Source: Eubacteriaceae bacterium (lineage in GTDB: Bacteria; Bacillota; Clostridia; Eubacteriales; Alkalibacteraceae). From it: a stretch of DNA of 52,477 bases. A program made the translations under genes and the position numbers. The number at the start of each line of letters is the position of its first letter. The stretch's first letter is position 1. The notes below the pieces were generated by a model. That model ran no database searches and was not told where the DNA came from. It saw only the letters and a program-made list of their open reading frames with translations. The stretch spans positions 1-52,477 of the forward strand of contig DMAW01000122.1 in assembly GCA_003446375.1 (NCBI GenBank). Direction: 5' to 3'. Positions 32,716 through 41,602 of the stretch are shown piece after piece.

Positions 32716-33798
32716 TTAACTGTCATCCCTTAATTTTATCATTTTAGCCGCTTTACGCCTCTGTTCATCGCTTATCTCAGCATAATGCTTCTTTGTGGTA
32801 TTTACATCCTTGTGTCCCAGTACATCGGCTACCAAATATATATCGCCGCTTTCCCTGTACAGGTTGGTTCCAAAAGTACTTCTGAGTTTGTGTGGAGAAA
32901 TATTTTTTAAAGGCGCTATTACCTCCGTATACTTTTTTATGAGCTTTTGAACTGCGCTTACACCAATTCTTTTTCTCTGCAAGGACAAAAACATGGCGCT
33001 TTCATGGCCGGGGTAGGGGGTAATCGAATTTCTGATCTCTAGATAATTCAGGAGCACTCTTGCCACTTCATCGCTGAAATACAAGACTACCTGATTTCCA
33101 CCTTTTCGGGTTATCACAAAGCTGTTGTTGTTAAAATCGAAGTGATTGACGTCAAGGCCAACAAACTCGCTTACCCGTATTCCTGTCCCTAACAGCAGGG
33201 TGATCATTGCCATGTCCCGCTCCTTGTTGATTTGATGGTATTTCTTTTGATCTTTGGTTAACTCATGTGCATTTTCTATAAGATCCAAAAGCTTGGCAAC
33301 TTCATCTACTTCAAGGCGCACAATAGGTTTTTCGCGAATTTTAGGTATGTCTACTAGTAACGCCGGATTTTTTTTAATCATCTCTTTTTTATAAAAATAT
33401 TTATAGAAAGTTCTCAGTGTAGATAGCTTCCGAGCTTTTCCCGTGTTGCTGTTAGTATAGGTTACGAATTCATCTTTATTCTTATAGTGGGGAAGAGAAT
33501 AAAAAGATAAATACTCCAAGTATTTTTCAATTTGTACAGGAGAGAGATTTTCAACTTCTTCGATTGTGATATCCTTCATAGTTTTCTTTTCGCCGGGATT
33601 AAATACTTCTTCAGTCAAGTAATGATAGAAGCTGCGAAGATCAAATGCATAAGCTATCCTAGTCTTGATAGACGTGGTAGGCTCAACGCCTCGAAAAAAC
33701 GTCTCGCAAAATACCGGCATTTGATTGACAAGTTCTCTAAGTTTTAATGTAAGACGCATATTTTCTTCTTTTATAAAAGTTTCTTTTTTATCGGACAT
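32716..33798 (-). CDS. Tyrosine recombinase, catalytically complete
   Basis: A 360-residue XerC/D-like site-specific recombinase. The N-terminal SAM-like core-binding domain covers about 30-140. The catalytic domain shows all residues: Arg208 (GTGIRVSE), Lys232 (RKGG), His303-x-x-Arg306 (SPHKLRST), His329 (LGHKD) and the nucleophile Tyr339 (TTKKHY). A candidate promoter (TTGTGT 33860-33865, 17 bases, TAGTAT 33837-33842, minus strand) lies just upstream. A degenerate relative is encoded 500 bases upstream. Target sites and partner are unknown. Confidence 0.9.
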   Translation of the reverse strand: MSDKKETFIKEENMRLTLKLRELVNQMPVFCETFFRGVEPTTSIKTRIAYAFDLRSFYHYLTEEVFNPGEKKTMKDITIEEVENLSPVQIEKYLEYLSFYSLPHYKNKDEFVTYTNSNTGKARKLSTLRTFYKYFYKKEMIKKNPALLVDIPKIREKPIVRLEVDEVAKLLDLIENAHELTKDQKKYHQINKERDMAMITLLLGTGIRVSEFVGLDVNHFDFNNNSFVITRKGGNQVVLYFSDEVARVLLNYLEIRNSITPYPGHESAMFLSLQRKRIGVSAVQKLIKKYTEVIAPLKNISPHKLRSTFGTNLYRESGDIYLVADVLGHKDVNTTKKHYAEISDEQRRKAAKMIKLRDDS

Positions 33799-34294
33799 TG
33801 GGAACAGATCCTTTCAGATAGATTATCGTTGATTCAATACTATCATAACTTTCCGTTAAACACAAGTTTAAGGTACAATAAGCAAAAACATGCACATATT
33901 CCGATTAGTATTTCAAACAATTTATTGAATTGATACTACTAATTGGAATATGTATATGGCGCAGCCATGATGAAAACTTTTATGAAATAAAAGTTTGAAT
34001 ACATTTCTTTGCTTTACATTATCCAATAGATAGAATGCATGAGAACTTTTTTAAAGTTCGAATACTCTTTCTATGTAATCTATTGATACTACAAAAGTTT
34101 TAATATACCCTTTGCTTATTTGTATTTAAGAATTAAATATCCGGCGAAGACCTCTCATGGGTACTTGCTTGAATCCTTCTTTTCCCTTCTTTTTTAACTA
34201 TATGTTGTCGGTCTTTTTATTTCACAGGTACTTGGATAATGCCTGCTCAAAAAAAAACGCTTAAATCGCAAATATGAGCTCCATTTTTTTGGAG
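33799..34294. other. Recombinase-gene spacer rich in inverted repeats
   Basis: No coding frame is convincing. It contains a 17-bp inverted repeat (33894-33910 with 33937-33953; one G-T pair if read as plus-strand RNA), a perfect 10-bp hairpin (33974-33983 with 33987-33996) and a compound hairpin, outer arms 34024-34031 with 34078-34085 and inner GAACTTT/AAAGTTC. The second and third share AAAGTT(T/C)GAATAC after the stem, so they are related. Further on, TATCC/GGATA (34138, 34234) nests AAGACC/GGTCTT (34147, 34210), and GGTACTTG occurs twice. A plus-strand hairpin with a T-rich tail lies at 34277-34306. It may be recombination sites or a noncoding RNA. Confidence 0.55.
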
Positions 34295-35206
34295 TTATTT
34301 CTTTTTAAGTTTCTCAAGATCTAAATATACCAGATCATCTAAATTATCTTTATTTTCTTTATTAATATATTTTTCAAGAGATAAAGCTCTTTTATAACCC
34401 AGATATTTTTGAATTTCTTCAGGTGTTAAATTGCTTTCGATCAACCTTAGTATGGATGTATTTCGGATGCTCTTTGACGTCACGTTATCTTTAATTTCTG
34501 AATCTTCTCTTAAATTCTTGATTATATGCTGTATGGTCCTTACGCTGATTTTATCGTTTTTTTGACTTGCAAAGAGGTATTCTGACTCAATTTTATGTCT
34601 TTCAGAATCTATATAATCGTCAATGGCTCTTTTGCATTCCTTATTGAGCTTTATAGTTTTTTTCGGTGTTATAAGAACAGATCCATTGTAATCAGAAATT
34701 TTAATTTCTGATATTTCCGAGGCTTTTAGAGCACAGTTTGATATCAACATCAAGATAGCAATATCTCTGTATTTGTTTCTATACCTGATTTTTTCAAAAA
34801 GCTTCTCCATTATATCTTCATTATGGTAAATAGGCTTGCTGTATGCTGTTTTATATCGTTCTACTCCTTCTACTGGATTTTTAGAATTTATAAAGTCTAT
34901 ATATATCAAGTATTCGAAAAAAGATCTAAGAGACGTCAGTCTTCTGTTGCTTGTTATATCGCGTTTGTTTTCTACATGTTTGATGTGATACGCAAATGCA
35001 TATATATCCTGAGTTTGAACACTTTTTATCAATGAAGAAGCATCAAATGAATTTAAATCTTCCGAATCCTGATTATATCTTTGAAATAAAAAAACAATAA
35101 ATTTTCTCACATCGTAGATATATGATTTGACTGTTTTATCCGCCAATTTTAAATTGTTTTTTAAATGGGAAGCATAGCCTTCAATTATAACTGAAATCTC
35201 ATTCAT
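34295..35206 (-). CDS. Tyrosine-recombinase-like protein with degenerate active site
   Basis: A 303-residue protein with the recombinase layout: an N-terminal core-binding domain (about 5-110) and a catalytic-like domain. The first catalytic Arg is Lys161 (NCALKASE), the His of the HxxR motif is Lys245 (SKSIRNT; Arg248 kept), and the second His is Tyr271 (LGYKR). The nucleophile position is still Tyr280 (EKY). Loss of three of the six key residues predicts a binding or structural role, or a decaying gene; the frame itself is intact. It is preceded by a 46-bp palindrome and a promoter. Confidence 0.8.
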   Translation of the reverse strand: MNEISVIIEGYASHLKNNLKLADKTVKSYIYDVRKFIVFLFQRYNQDSEDLNSFDASSLIKSVQTQDIYAFAYHIKHVENKRDITSNRRLTSLRSFFEYLIYIDFINSKNPVEGVERYKTAYSKPIYHNEDIMEKLFEKIRYRNKYRDIAILMLISNCALKASEISEIKISDYNGSVLITPKKTIKLNKECKRAIDDYIDSERHKIESEYLFASQKNDKISVRTIQHIIKNLREDSEIKDNVTSKSIRNTSILRLIESNLTPEEIQKYLGYKRALSLEKYINKENKDNLDDLVYLDLEKLKKK

Positions 35207-35234
35207 TTTGACTTTTCCTTTCTAATTGATATCT

Positions 35235-35280
35235 CCAGCATTAATTGCGCGTATTTATAAATATGCGCAATTAATGCTGG
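35235..35280. repeat. 46-bp near-perfect palindrome before the degenerate recombinase gene
   Basis: Arms CCAGCATTAATTGCGC (35235-35250) and GCGCAATTAATGCTGG (35265-35280) are exact inverses. The 14-base centre continues the symmetry except for one G/T pair. It lies 28 bases before the ATG and covers the expected 5-prime end of the mRNA. It may be an operator for a dimeric regulator, a recombinase target or a transcript-stabilising hairpin. Confidence 0.8.
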
Positions 35281-35284
35281 TTTT

Positions 35285-35314
35285 ATTATATCATAGTTTT
35301 TATATAAATTTCAA
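35285..35314 (-). promoter_or_regulatory. Promoter of the degenerate recombinase gene
   Basis: On the minus strand, TTGAAA (35309-35314), 18 bases, TATAAT (35285-35290). Transcription would begin at the edge of the palindrome 35235-35280. Confidence 0.65.
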
Positions 35315-35334
35315 ATGAATTTTCATATTACATA

Positions 35335-35363
35335 TTGACTTATATCTGTTTAACCCGTATAAT
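35335..35363 (+). promoter_or_regulatory. tRNA-Trp promoter
   Basis: TTGACT (35335-35340), 17 bases, TATAAT (35358-35363), 18 bases before the tRNA. Confidence 0.85.
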
Positions 35364-35381
35364 AATACTTGTCTCATTTAT

Positions 35382-35457
35382 AGGGGTATAGCTCAGTTGG
35401 TAGAGCAGTGGTCTCCAAAACCACGTGCCGAGGGTTCAAGTCCTTCTACCCCTGCCA
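35382..35457 (+). tRNA. tRNA-Trp (anticodon CCA)
   Basis: 76 bases with full cloverleaf: acceptor AGGGGTA/TACCCCT, D arm GCTC/GAGC, anticodon stem GTGGT/ACCAC around CTCCAAA, T arm GAGGG/CCTTC with TTCAAGT, and an encoded CCA end. It is a single tRNA with its own promoter and terminator. It lies just upstream of a recombinase gene, but I see no duplicated 3-prime fragment that would mark an integration site in this window. Confidence 0.97.
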
Positions 35458-35470
35458 AATCAATATCTAT

Positions 35471-35503
35471 GAAGATGATTAGTGACAATCATCTTCTTTT
35501 TTT
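35471..35503 (+). terminator. tRNA-Trp terminator
   Basis: GAAGATGATT/AATCATCTTC with a 6-base loop is followed by seven T. Confidence 0.92.
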
Positions 35504-35522
35504 ATATAAAATTTTATATAAA

Positions 35523-35553
35523 AGATCAGCACCCTAGTAAACTGTGCTGATCT
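35523..35553 (-). terminator. Terminator after purB
   Basis: A perfect 10-bp stem AGATCAGCAC/GTGCTGATCT is followed by TTTTATAT on the minus strand, 42 bases beyond the purB stop. Confidence 0.75.
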
Positions 35554-35594
35554 CTTATTCTGATTATAACTTTATACTAATTTTAAAAACTTAT

Positions 35595-37028
35595 CTATAC
35601 GTTGACTTCTCCTTTTTCTCCAAGCAAATCTGCATTTGCTTCAAGAATAGGTTTTATGTGCTTTTCATAAAGCTCTACTACCTGTTCCGGCGCACGGCCA
35701 ATATACTTTTTAGCATCCAACAGGCTATCTAAATCTTCTTCGTTTAGTTTAAAAGCAGAATCGTTCTTGATTCGATCTATTAGGTCATTTTCCTTGCCTT
35801 CTACTTTGACCATCTTTCCCGCTTCCATTGAATGAACTCTGATTCTTTCATGGAGTTCTTGTCGGTCTCCGCCTTTTTTGACTCCCTGCATTATTATATT
35901 TTCGGTAGCCATAAAAGGAAGCTCCTTTTCAATCCTTTGCTGGATTACCTTATCATAAACTACCATGCCTTCTGTTACATTCAAGCAGATATTTAAGATT
36001 GCATCTACTGCAAGAAAAGATTCCGGTATAGCTATCCTCTTGTTTGCCGAGTCATCGAGAGTCCTCTCAAACCATTGAGTAGAAGCAGTTATTGCAGGAT
36101 TAAGAGCTGAAATAACTACATATCTTGCCAAAGCCCCTATCCTTTCGGCTCTCATAGGATTTCTTTTATATGCCATTGCGGAAGATCCAATTTGTTTTTT
36201 CTCAAAAGGTTCTTCTATTTCCTTTAGGTGCTGAAGAAGCCTCATATCATTGCTGAACTTGTAAAGGGACTGTGCCACGCTGCTTAATGCATTGCAAACC
36301 CTTGAATCGAATTTTCGGGGGTATGTCTGTCCCGTAACTGCATAACTTGCCTTAAACCCCATTTCTTTCGCTATAAACTCGTCCAGTCTCTTAATCTTTT
36401 CGTGGTCGCCTTCAAAAAGTTCCATAAAGCTTGCCTGTGTTCCTGTTGTGCCTTTTACTCCTCTAAGCTTGACAGTATCCAAAACAAAGTCGATTTCTTC
36501 AAGATCCATCAAAAGATCCTGAATCCAAAGACTTGCTCTCTTTCCTACTGTAGTCAGTTGCGCCGGCTGAAAGTGAGTAAATCCTAAAGTAGGAAGATCT
36601 TTATACTCCAGTGCGAATTTTGACAATTTATCGATGCAATTTATAAGTTTTTTCCTTATGCTCATAAGACCTTGCGTGTAAACTATAACATCTGTATTGT
36701 CGCCAACATAAGCACTGGTAGCGCCTAAGTGGATTATAGCCCTTGCCTTGGGACATTGATCGCCATAAGCGTGAACGTGTGCCATGACATCGTGTCTAAG
36801 TTCTTTTTCGTACTTGTTTGCCTCTTCATAATCTATTTTATCTACATTTTCTTCTAATTCTTTAATCTGTTCATCAGTGATGTTCAGACCCAATTCTTTT
36901 TCGCCCTTGGCTAACGCGACCCATAGTTTTCTCCATGTACCAAATTTATTGTCATGAGAAAAAATGAAGCTCATCTCTTTCGATGCATATCTTTCAATAA
37001 GTGGACTGATATATTCATTTGTTACCAA
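35595..37028 (-). CDS. purB: Adenylosuccinate lyase
   Basis: Cleaves adenylosuccinate and SAICAR to release fumarate in purine synthesis. It has 477 residues. The superfamily signature is GSSAMAYKRNPMRAERI, whose loop carries the catalytic Ser; HLGATSAYVGDNTD and GFTHFQPAQLTTVGKR form the rest of the site. It starts with TTG, nine bases after AGGAGG. It lies one base after the aminotransferase gene, so the two are coupled. Confidence 0.95.
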   Translation of the reverse strand: MVTNEYISPLIERYASKEMSFIFSHDNKFGTWRKLWVALAKGEKELGLNITDEQIKELEENVDKIDYEEANKYEKELRHDVMAHVHAYGDQCPKARAIIHLGATSAYVGDNTDVIVYTQGLMSIRKKLINCIDKLSKFALEYKDLPTLGFTHFQPAQLTTVGKRASLWIQDLLMDLEEIDFVLDTVKLRGVKGTTGTQASFMELFEGDHEKIKRLDEFIAKEMGFKASYAVTGQTYPRKFDSRVCNALSSVAQSLYKFSNDMRLLQHLKEIEEPFEKKQIGSSAMAYKRNPMRAERIGALARYVVISALNPAITASTQWFERTLDDSANKRIAIPESFLAVDAILNICLNVTEGMVVYDKVIQQRIEKELPFMATENIIMQGVKKGGDRQELHERIRVHSMEAGKMVKVEGKENDLIDRIKNDSAFKLNEEDLDSLLDAKKYIGRAPEQVVELYEKHIKPILEANADLLGEKGEVNV

Positions 37029-37029
37029 A

Positions 37030-38229
37030 TCACTCTACCTCCTTAATAAATTTTTCTATCCGGTCAAGCCCTTTTTTGATCTCTTCCATGCTTGTAGCAT
37101 AGGAAATCCTAACAAATTTATCTGCCCCAAAAGCTATGCCCGGTACTAGAGCTACTTTTTCATTATCTAATATCAGGTTTGCAAAGTCCATAGACCCCTT
37201 TATCTCGGAACCTTTATATTTTTTACCGAACAACCATGAAACATTTATGAATACGTAAAACGCTCCCTTTGGATATATGTAGCTAAGCTCTTCAATTTTA
37301 TCAAGTCTTTCTATACAGTACTTTCTTCTCTTATCATATTCAGAAAGCATTCCGTCTAAAACACACTCAGGGCATTTTAGGGCAGCTATTCCTGCATATT
37401 GGGTAATAGAAGATGGGTGGGAAACCGCATGACCTTGAATTGTTCCCATGGCCTTTGCAACTTCCGAATTTGCAGCAGTATATCCAAGTCGCCATCCTGT
37501 CATGGCATGTGATTTAGACATGCCGTTAACAAGTATAGTCAAATTTTTAATATCTTGATTCAATGACGCTATGCTTATGTGTTCATCTCCATCATATATC
37601 AATTTTTCATATATTTCATCAGATACCACGTAAATCTGATGTTTTACTGCTATATCTGCTATTACTTGCAATTCATCTTTTGTGTATATAGCTCCTACAG
37701 GATTTGACGGAGAATTCAAATATACCGCTTTTGTCCTTTCAGTAATGCTGTTTTCAAATATCTCTCCTGTTAATTTAAAGTCATCTTCTTCTTTCGTTTC
37801 TGCAAAAATCGGAATCCCGCCGGCTATTCTTACAATTTCAGGATAGCTCACCCAATAAGGAACAGGGACTATTACTTCGTCGCCTTCATTTAAGATGCTT
37901 TGGAAGGCCGTGGAAAGGCTATGCTTTGCTCCGCTATTTACAAGCACCTGATCAGGTGAATATGATAGACCGTTGTCTTTTTTTAGCTTTTCACAAATCA
38001 GCTCTCTTAGCTCCAAGACTCCGGTTGCGGGAGTATACTTTGTGTGACCGTCCCTGATTGCTTTAATTGCAGCCTCTTTTATAAAGTCAGGGGTGTCAAA
38101 ATCAGGCTCACCTGCTCCAAATCCTACTACATCTTCCCCCGATTTAACCATTTCTTTCGCTTTTGCCGTTATTGCCAAGGTTATAGAAGGTTTTGTCTCT
38201 GCCACTCTGTCTGATATCATACTTTTCAT
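37030..38229 (-). CDS. Aspartate aminotransferase, class I
   Basis: PLP enzyme interconverting aspartate/2-oxoglutarate and oxaloacetate/glutamate. It has 399 residues, with GAGEPDFDTPDFIKEAA near the N-terminus, the PLP-lysine in MSKSHAMTGWRLGYT and the substrate Arg near VRISYATSMEEIKKGLDRIE. It belongs to the AspB-like (I-gamma) subgroup of Gram-positive bacteria. It is flanked without gaps by a PHP gene (shared base 38229) and purB. Aspartate supply for adenylosuccinate synthesis fits this order. Confidence 0.92.
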   Translation of the reverse strand: MKSMISDRVAETKPSITLAITAKAKEMVKSGEDVVGFGAGEPDFDTPDFIKEAAIKAIRDGHTKYTPATGVLELRELICEKLKKDNGLSYSPDQVLVNSGAKHSLSTAFQSILNEGDEVIVPVPYWVSYPEIVRIAGGIPIFAETKEEDDFKLTGEIFENSITERTKAVYLNSPSNPVGAIYTKDELQVIADIAVKHQIYVVSDEIYEKLIYDGDEHISIASLNQDIKNLTILVNGMSKSHAMTGWRLGYTAANSEVAKAMGTIQGHAVSHPSSITQYAGIAALKCPECVLDGMLSEYDKRRKYCIERLDKIEELSYIYPKGAFYVFINVSWLFGKKYKGSEIKGSMDFANLILDNEKVALVPGIAFGADKFVRISYATSMEEIKKGLDRIEKFIKEVE

Positions 38230-39080
38230 TATTTTCCCTCCGGATTTATTGTATTATATTTAACTTTTAAAAAAAAATTATGTATTTCTTCAACATATGA
38301 ATATGATAATTTTTCTGAACCGATTTGACTTTTTTTTAATGAATCACCTTGATGAAAATCCGATCCACCTGTTATAAGAAGACTTCTATCCTTACAGATG
38401 CCGTAATATTTAAGTTTGTCTTTTTGAGTGTGCTTGGGATGATATACTTCAAAACCGTCGAAATCTTCATCTACAAGTCTTTCAATCACTTTTTCATCTT
38501 TAATCAAGCCCGGATGAGCCAAAATCGCCGCTCCGCTTAAAGAATGTATTATCCGGATGCACTCATAAACTGTTAGCTTTTCCTTTGGAACATAACATGG
38601 TCTTCCCGGTATAAGGTATTTAGTAAATGCTTCTTCAAAATTATCTACGAAGCGCTGCCTTATAAGCTCTCTTGCAAAATGTGGTCTGCCTATGCTTTCA
38701 TTTTCTTTAACGATTTTATCTACGGATATATCTATTCCTATTTCTTTAAATTTTTCGCCGATTTTATAAGCTCTATCAACTCTTTTTTGCCTTAAATGTA
38801 TCAAGACTTTTTCCAATTGCGATAGATCTTCATCACTAAAATAACCCAAGACATGGATGTCATGCCCCTCAAAGTCGCAACTAAATTCAATCCCCGGAAC
38901 TACCTCAATGCCATAATAATCCGATAACTTTAAGGCTTCCAACGAACCATTTAAAGTGTCGTGATCTGTAATGGAAATAGCTTTTAAATTTCTTAACCTT
39001 GCTTTTTGCATTATCTTATCAGGTGGCAAAACGCCGTCGGAATAAGATGAATGTATATGTAAATCTGCATATTTATTCAT
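38229..39080 (-). CDS. PHP-domain phosphoesterase (RNase AM / nucleoside bisphosphate phosphatase type)
   Basis: A 283-residue metal-dependent phosphoesterase. The PHP motifs are ADLHIHSSYSDG, ITDHDTLNG, PGIEFSC with HVLGYF, AHPGL and GGSDFHQGD, which supply His/Asp/Glu metal ligands. Characterised relatives (YciV/RNase AM) remove 5-prime nucleotides from short RNA or hydrolyse 3-prime,5-prime-bisphosphates. First of a three-gene operon with the aminotransferase and purB genes. Confidence 0.88.
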   Translation of the reverse strand: MNKYADLHIHSSYSDGVLPPDKIMQKARLRNLKAISITDHDTLNGSLEALKLSDYYGIEVVPGIEFSCDFEGHDIHVLGYFSDEDLSQLEKVLIHLRQKRVDRAYKIGEKFKEIGIDISVDKIVKENESIGRPHFARELIRQRFVDNFEEAFTKYLIPGRPCYVPKEKLTVYECIRIIHSLSGAAILAHPGLIKDEKVIERLVDEDFDGFEVYHPKHTQKDKLKYYGICKDRSLLITGGSDFHQGDSLKKSQIGSEKLSYSYVEEIHNFFLKVKYNTINPEGK

Positions 39081-39173
39081 AGGTTTCCCCTTTTAAAATC
39101 TTTAAATATTATAGCACATGTGCAGTTTATACAGAAGTTTTTTCTCATTAATAACCAAAGCTATCTTTTCAAT

Positions 39174-39950
39174 TTAATCGTATATCCTTATAAAATTAAA
39201 TAATTCCTTGCATTTTCCCGACTCATCGATGTCTGCTACCAAAGCATTGATTTGAACTGTGCCGGTTGCAATTTCATACTTGCCTGGCCTTTTGGAAAGG
39301 AATCCTCTTAAAATGATTTCTTTTTTAACGCCTATAACCCCATTTAAAGGTCCTGTCATTCCTACATCAGTAATATAACCTGTGTAATCGTCAATAATCC
39401 TACTATCAGCAGTTTGAACATGAGTATGTGTCCCGAAAATCAAAGATATTCTCTTTGAACAATAGTAACCCATGGAAATTTTTTCTGCAGTAGCTTCGGC
39501 GTGAAAGTCTAATATCTTTATATTCACATCTGATGGTATATTTGAAAGAATCTCGTCTATTTTTTTAAAAGGACAGTCTAGCGCCTTTAGATAAACTAAT
39601 CCCGATGTATTTATCACCGCAACCTTTATTCCATTTTTTTCTTTTATAACATATCCATTTCCCGGGCATGGTTCAGGGTAATTTGCAGGTCTTATTATCC
39701 AGTCGTAATTGTCTATATACATTTCGGTCTCTTTTTTGTCCCACACATGATTGCCTGTCGTGATTACATCGACACCACATTCTGATATGTCAATGGCATT
39801 TTTTTCTGTTATGCCCAGCCCTGACGATGCATTTTCTCCATTTGCTATTGTGAAGTCTATATCAAATTCAACCTGAAGGTTTTTCAAGTAATCTTTTACT
39901 GCATTTCTTCCAGGCCTTCCAACTATATCTCCAAGTATTAAGAACCTCAT
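39174..39950 (-). CDS. ymdB: YmdB-type metallophosphoesterase
   Basis: A 258-residue TIGR00282-family phosphodiesterase; Bacillus YmdB hydrolyses cyclic nucleotides and affects biofilm and sporulation choices. Metal-site motifs are LILGDIVGRPGR, ANGENASSGLGIT, TTGNHVWDKKE, DFHAEATAEK and GTHTHVQTAD. The start at 39950 follows GAGGATG; a longer upstream frame is rejected. It follows rny as in Bacillus, but a terminator lies between them. Confidence 0.92.
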   Translation of the reverse strand: MRFLILGDIVGRPGRNAVKDYLKNLQVEFDIDFTIANGENASSGLGITEKNAIDISECGVDVITTGNHVWDKKETEMYIDNYDWIIRPANYPEPCPGNGYVIKEKNGIKVAVINTSGLVYLKALDCPFKKIDEILSNIPSDVNIKILDFHAEATAEKISMGYYCSKRISLIFGTHTHVQTADSRIIDDYTGYITDVGMTGPLNGVIGVKKEIILRGFLSKRPGKYEIATGTVQINALVADIDESGKCKELFNFIRIYD

Positions 39951-40027
39951 TTGCCAGCATCCTCTTTCCTGTTTTTCATTATAATACAGTATAGCATATA
40001 CTCTTGTATGATAACTCATCTTCCATA

Positions 40028-40053
40028 CAAAAAAAAGGAGATAAAATCTCCTT
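40028..40053 (-). terminator. Terminator after rny
   Basis: AAGGAGAT/ATCTCCTT with a 3-base loop, then a run of T on the minus strand. Its stem overlaps the rny stop codon. It stands before ymdB, so ymdB is transcribed by read-through or has its own weak promoter. Confidence 0.85.
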
Positions 40054-41602
40054 ATTTTGCATATTCAATCGTTCTAGTCTCTCTTATAACGTTGACTTTG
40101 ATTTGTCCCGGATAATCCATTTCTTCTTGGATTTTCGCAGCTATCTCTTTTGCAACGTGTATCATTTCGACATCGTCGATTCTATCAGGTTTAACCATGA
40201 TCCTTACTTCTCTTCCGGCTTGAATAGCAAAAGTTTTCTCTATACCATCGAATGAATTTGCAATCTCTTCAAGTTTTTCCAGTCGTTTTATGTAAGAAAC
40301 CAAAGTCTCTCTTCTTGCTCCAGGTCTAGCCGCAGAAATTGCATCTGCCGCTTGCACCAATACAGCTTCAATAGATTTCGCCTCGATGTCACCATGATGT
40401 GCTTCCACAGCATGGATTACTTGCGCGGATTCTTTGTATTTTTTTAGAAGATCCACTCCGATATCTATGTGCGGTCCTTCGACTTCGTGATCAACTGCCT
40501 TGCCTATATCATGAAGCAAGCCTGCTCTTTTAGCAATTTTAGAATTAACCCCAAGCTCGTCAGCCATAATACCTGCAAGATGAGCAACTTCTATGGAATG
40601 CTTCAAAACATTTTGACCATAGCTAGTTCTAAATTTAAGTCTTCCAAGAAGCTTGATAACTTCTGGATGAAGTCCGTGAATTCCCGTATCAAAGCTTGCC
40701 TGTTCTCCGTCTTCTTTGATTTTTTGATTGACTTCTTTTTTAGCTTTTTCAACCATCTCTTCAATTCTTGCTGGATGTATCCTACCGTCTATAATAAGTT
40801 TTTCAAGCGCAACGCGCGCGACTTCTCTTCTTATAGGATCGAATCCCGAAAGGATAACTGCTTCCGGCGTATCATCTATGATAAGATCTATCCCGGTAAG
40901 GGTTTCAAGGGTTCTGATGTTTCTTCCCTCACGTCCTATAATTCTACCCTTCATTTCATCGTTTGGAAGGTTTACAACAGAAACTGTAGTCTCAGCCACA
41001 TGGTCAGCAGCACACTTTTGTATAGCATAAGAAAGAATTTCCTTTGCTTTTTTATCCGCTTCCTCTTTTGCAGAGCTTTCAATCTGTTTTATCAATAGAG
41101 CAGATTCTCTCTTGATTTTCTTTTCCACGTCATTTAGAAGTATTTGTTTTGCCTCGTCAAATGTAAGTCCTGATATTCTTTCAAGTTCTGCAATTTCTCT
41201 TTCGATCATTGCATTTAATTCCGACTCTTTATTTTTCAGGTCATTTAATTTATTTGCGATGCTTTCTTCCTTGCTTTGAATTTGTTCACTTCTTTTATCG
41301 ATACTCTCTTCCCTTTGTATCAATCTTCGTTCCAACCGTTGAATTTCGTTTCTTCTTTCTCGGTTTTCTTTTTCTACTTCCATCCTGATATTGTGTGCTT
41401 CTTCTTTTGCATTGAAAAGCATCTCTTTTTTTTGCGAGTCCGCATCTTTAATAGCGTCTTCTACAATTCTCTTTGCAGTTTCTTCAGCGCTGGAAATTTT
41501 GCCTTCAGCGATATTTTTTCTATAGAAATAACCTGCAACAAAAGCGATCAATGTGAAACCAACAATAACAGGTAAGATGTAATTGCCTAATGCCTCGATC
41601 AT
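40052..41602 (-). CDS. rny: Ribonuclease Y
   Basis: Membrane-anchored endoribonuclease that starts mRNA decay. It has 516 residues: an N-terminal helix (about 8-27), a long Glu/Lys/Arg coiled coil (about 30-200), a KH domain (GRIIGREGRNIRTLETLTG), a HD domain with the metal motif HDIGKAVDHEVEGPH and VEAHHGD, and a C-terminal cap. AGGAGG precedes the ATG by ten bases. Confidence 0.96.
   Translation of the reverse strand: MIEALGNYILPVIVGFTLIAFVAGYFYRKNIAEGKISSAEETAKRIVEDAIKDADSQKKEMLFNAKEEAHNIRMEVEKENRERRNEIQRLERRLIQREESIDKRSEQIQSKEESIANKLNDLKNKESELNAMIEREIAELERISGLTFDEAKQILLNDVEKKIKRESALLIKQIESSAKEEADKKAKEILSYAIQKCAADHVAETTVSVVNLPNDEMKGRIIGREGRNIRTLETLTGIDLIIDDTPEAVILSGFDPIRREVARVALEKLIIDGRIHPARIEEMVEKAKKEVNQKIKEDGEQASFDTGIHGLHPEVIKLLGRLKFRTSYGQNVLKHSIEVAHLAGIMADELGVNSKIAKRAGLLHDIGKAVDHEVEGPHIDIGVDLLKKYKESAQVIHAVEAHHGDIEAKSIEAVLVQAADAISAARPGARRETLVSYIKRLEKLEEIANSFDGIEKTFAIQAGREVRIMVKPDRIDDVEMIHVAKEIAAKIQEEMDYPGQIKVNVIRETRTIEYAK

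Noticed and set aside
33894..34085. Integron attC array
   Set aside because: There is no IntI-specific insertion in the recombinase, no gene cassettes and no RYYYAAC/GTTRRRY core pairs.
35382..35457. tRNA-Trp as an integration site for an element carrying the recombinases
   Set aside because: No repeated copy of the tRNA 3-prime end and no other mobile or phage genes are visible in the window.
40469..41098. 209-codon open frame opposite rny
   Set aside because: It is antisense to a conserved KH/HD coding region, has no ribosome site and its composition is a mirror of the rny codons.
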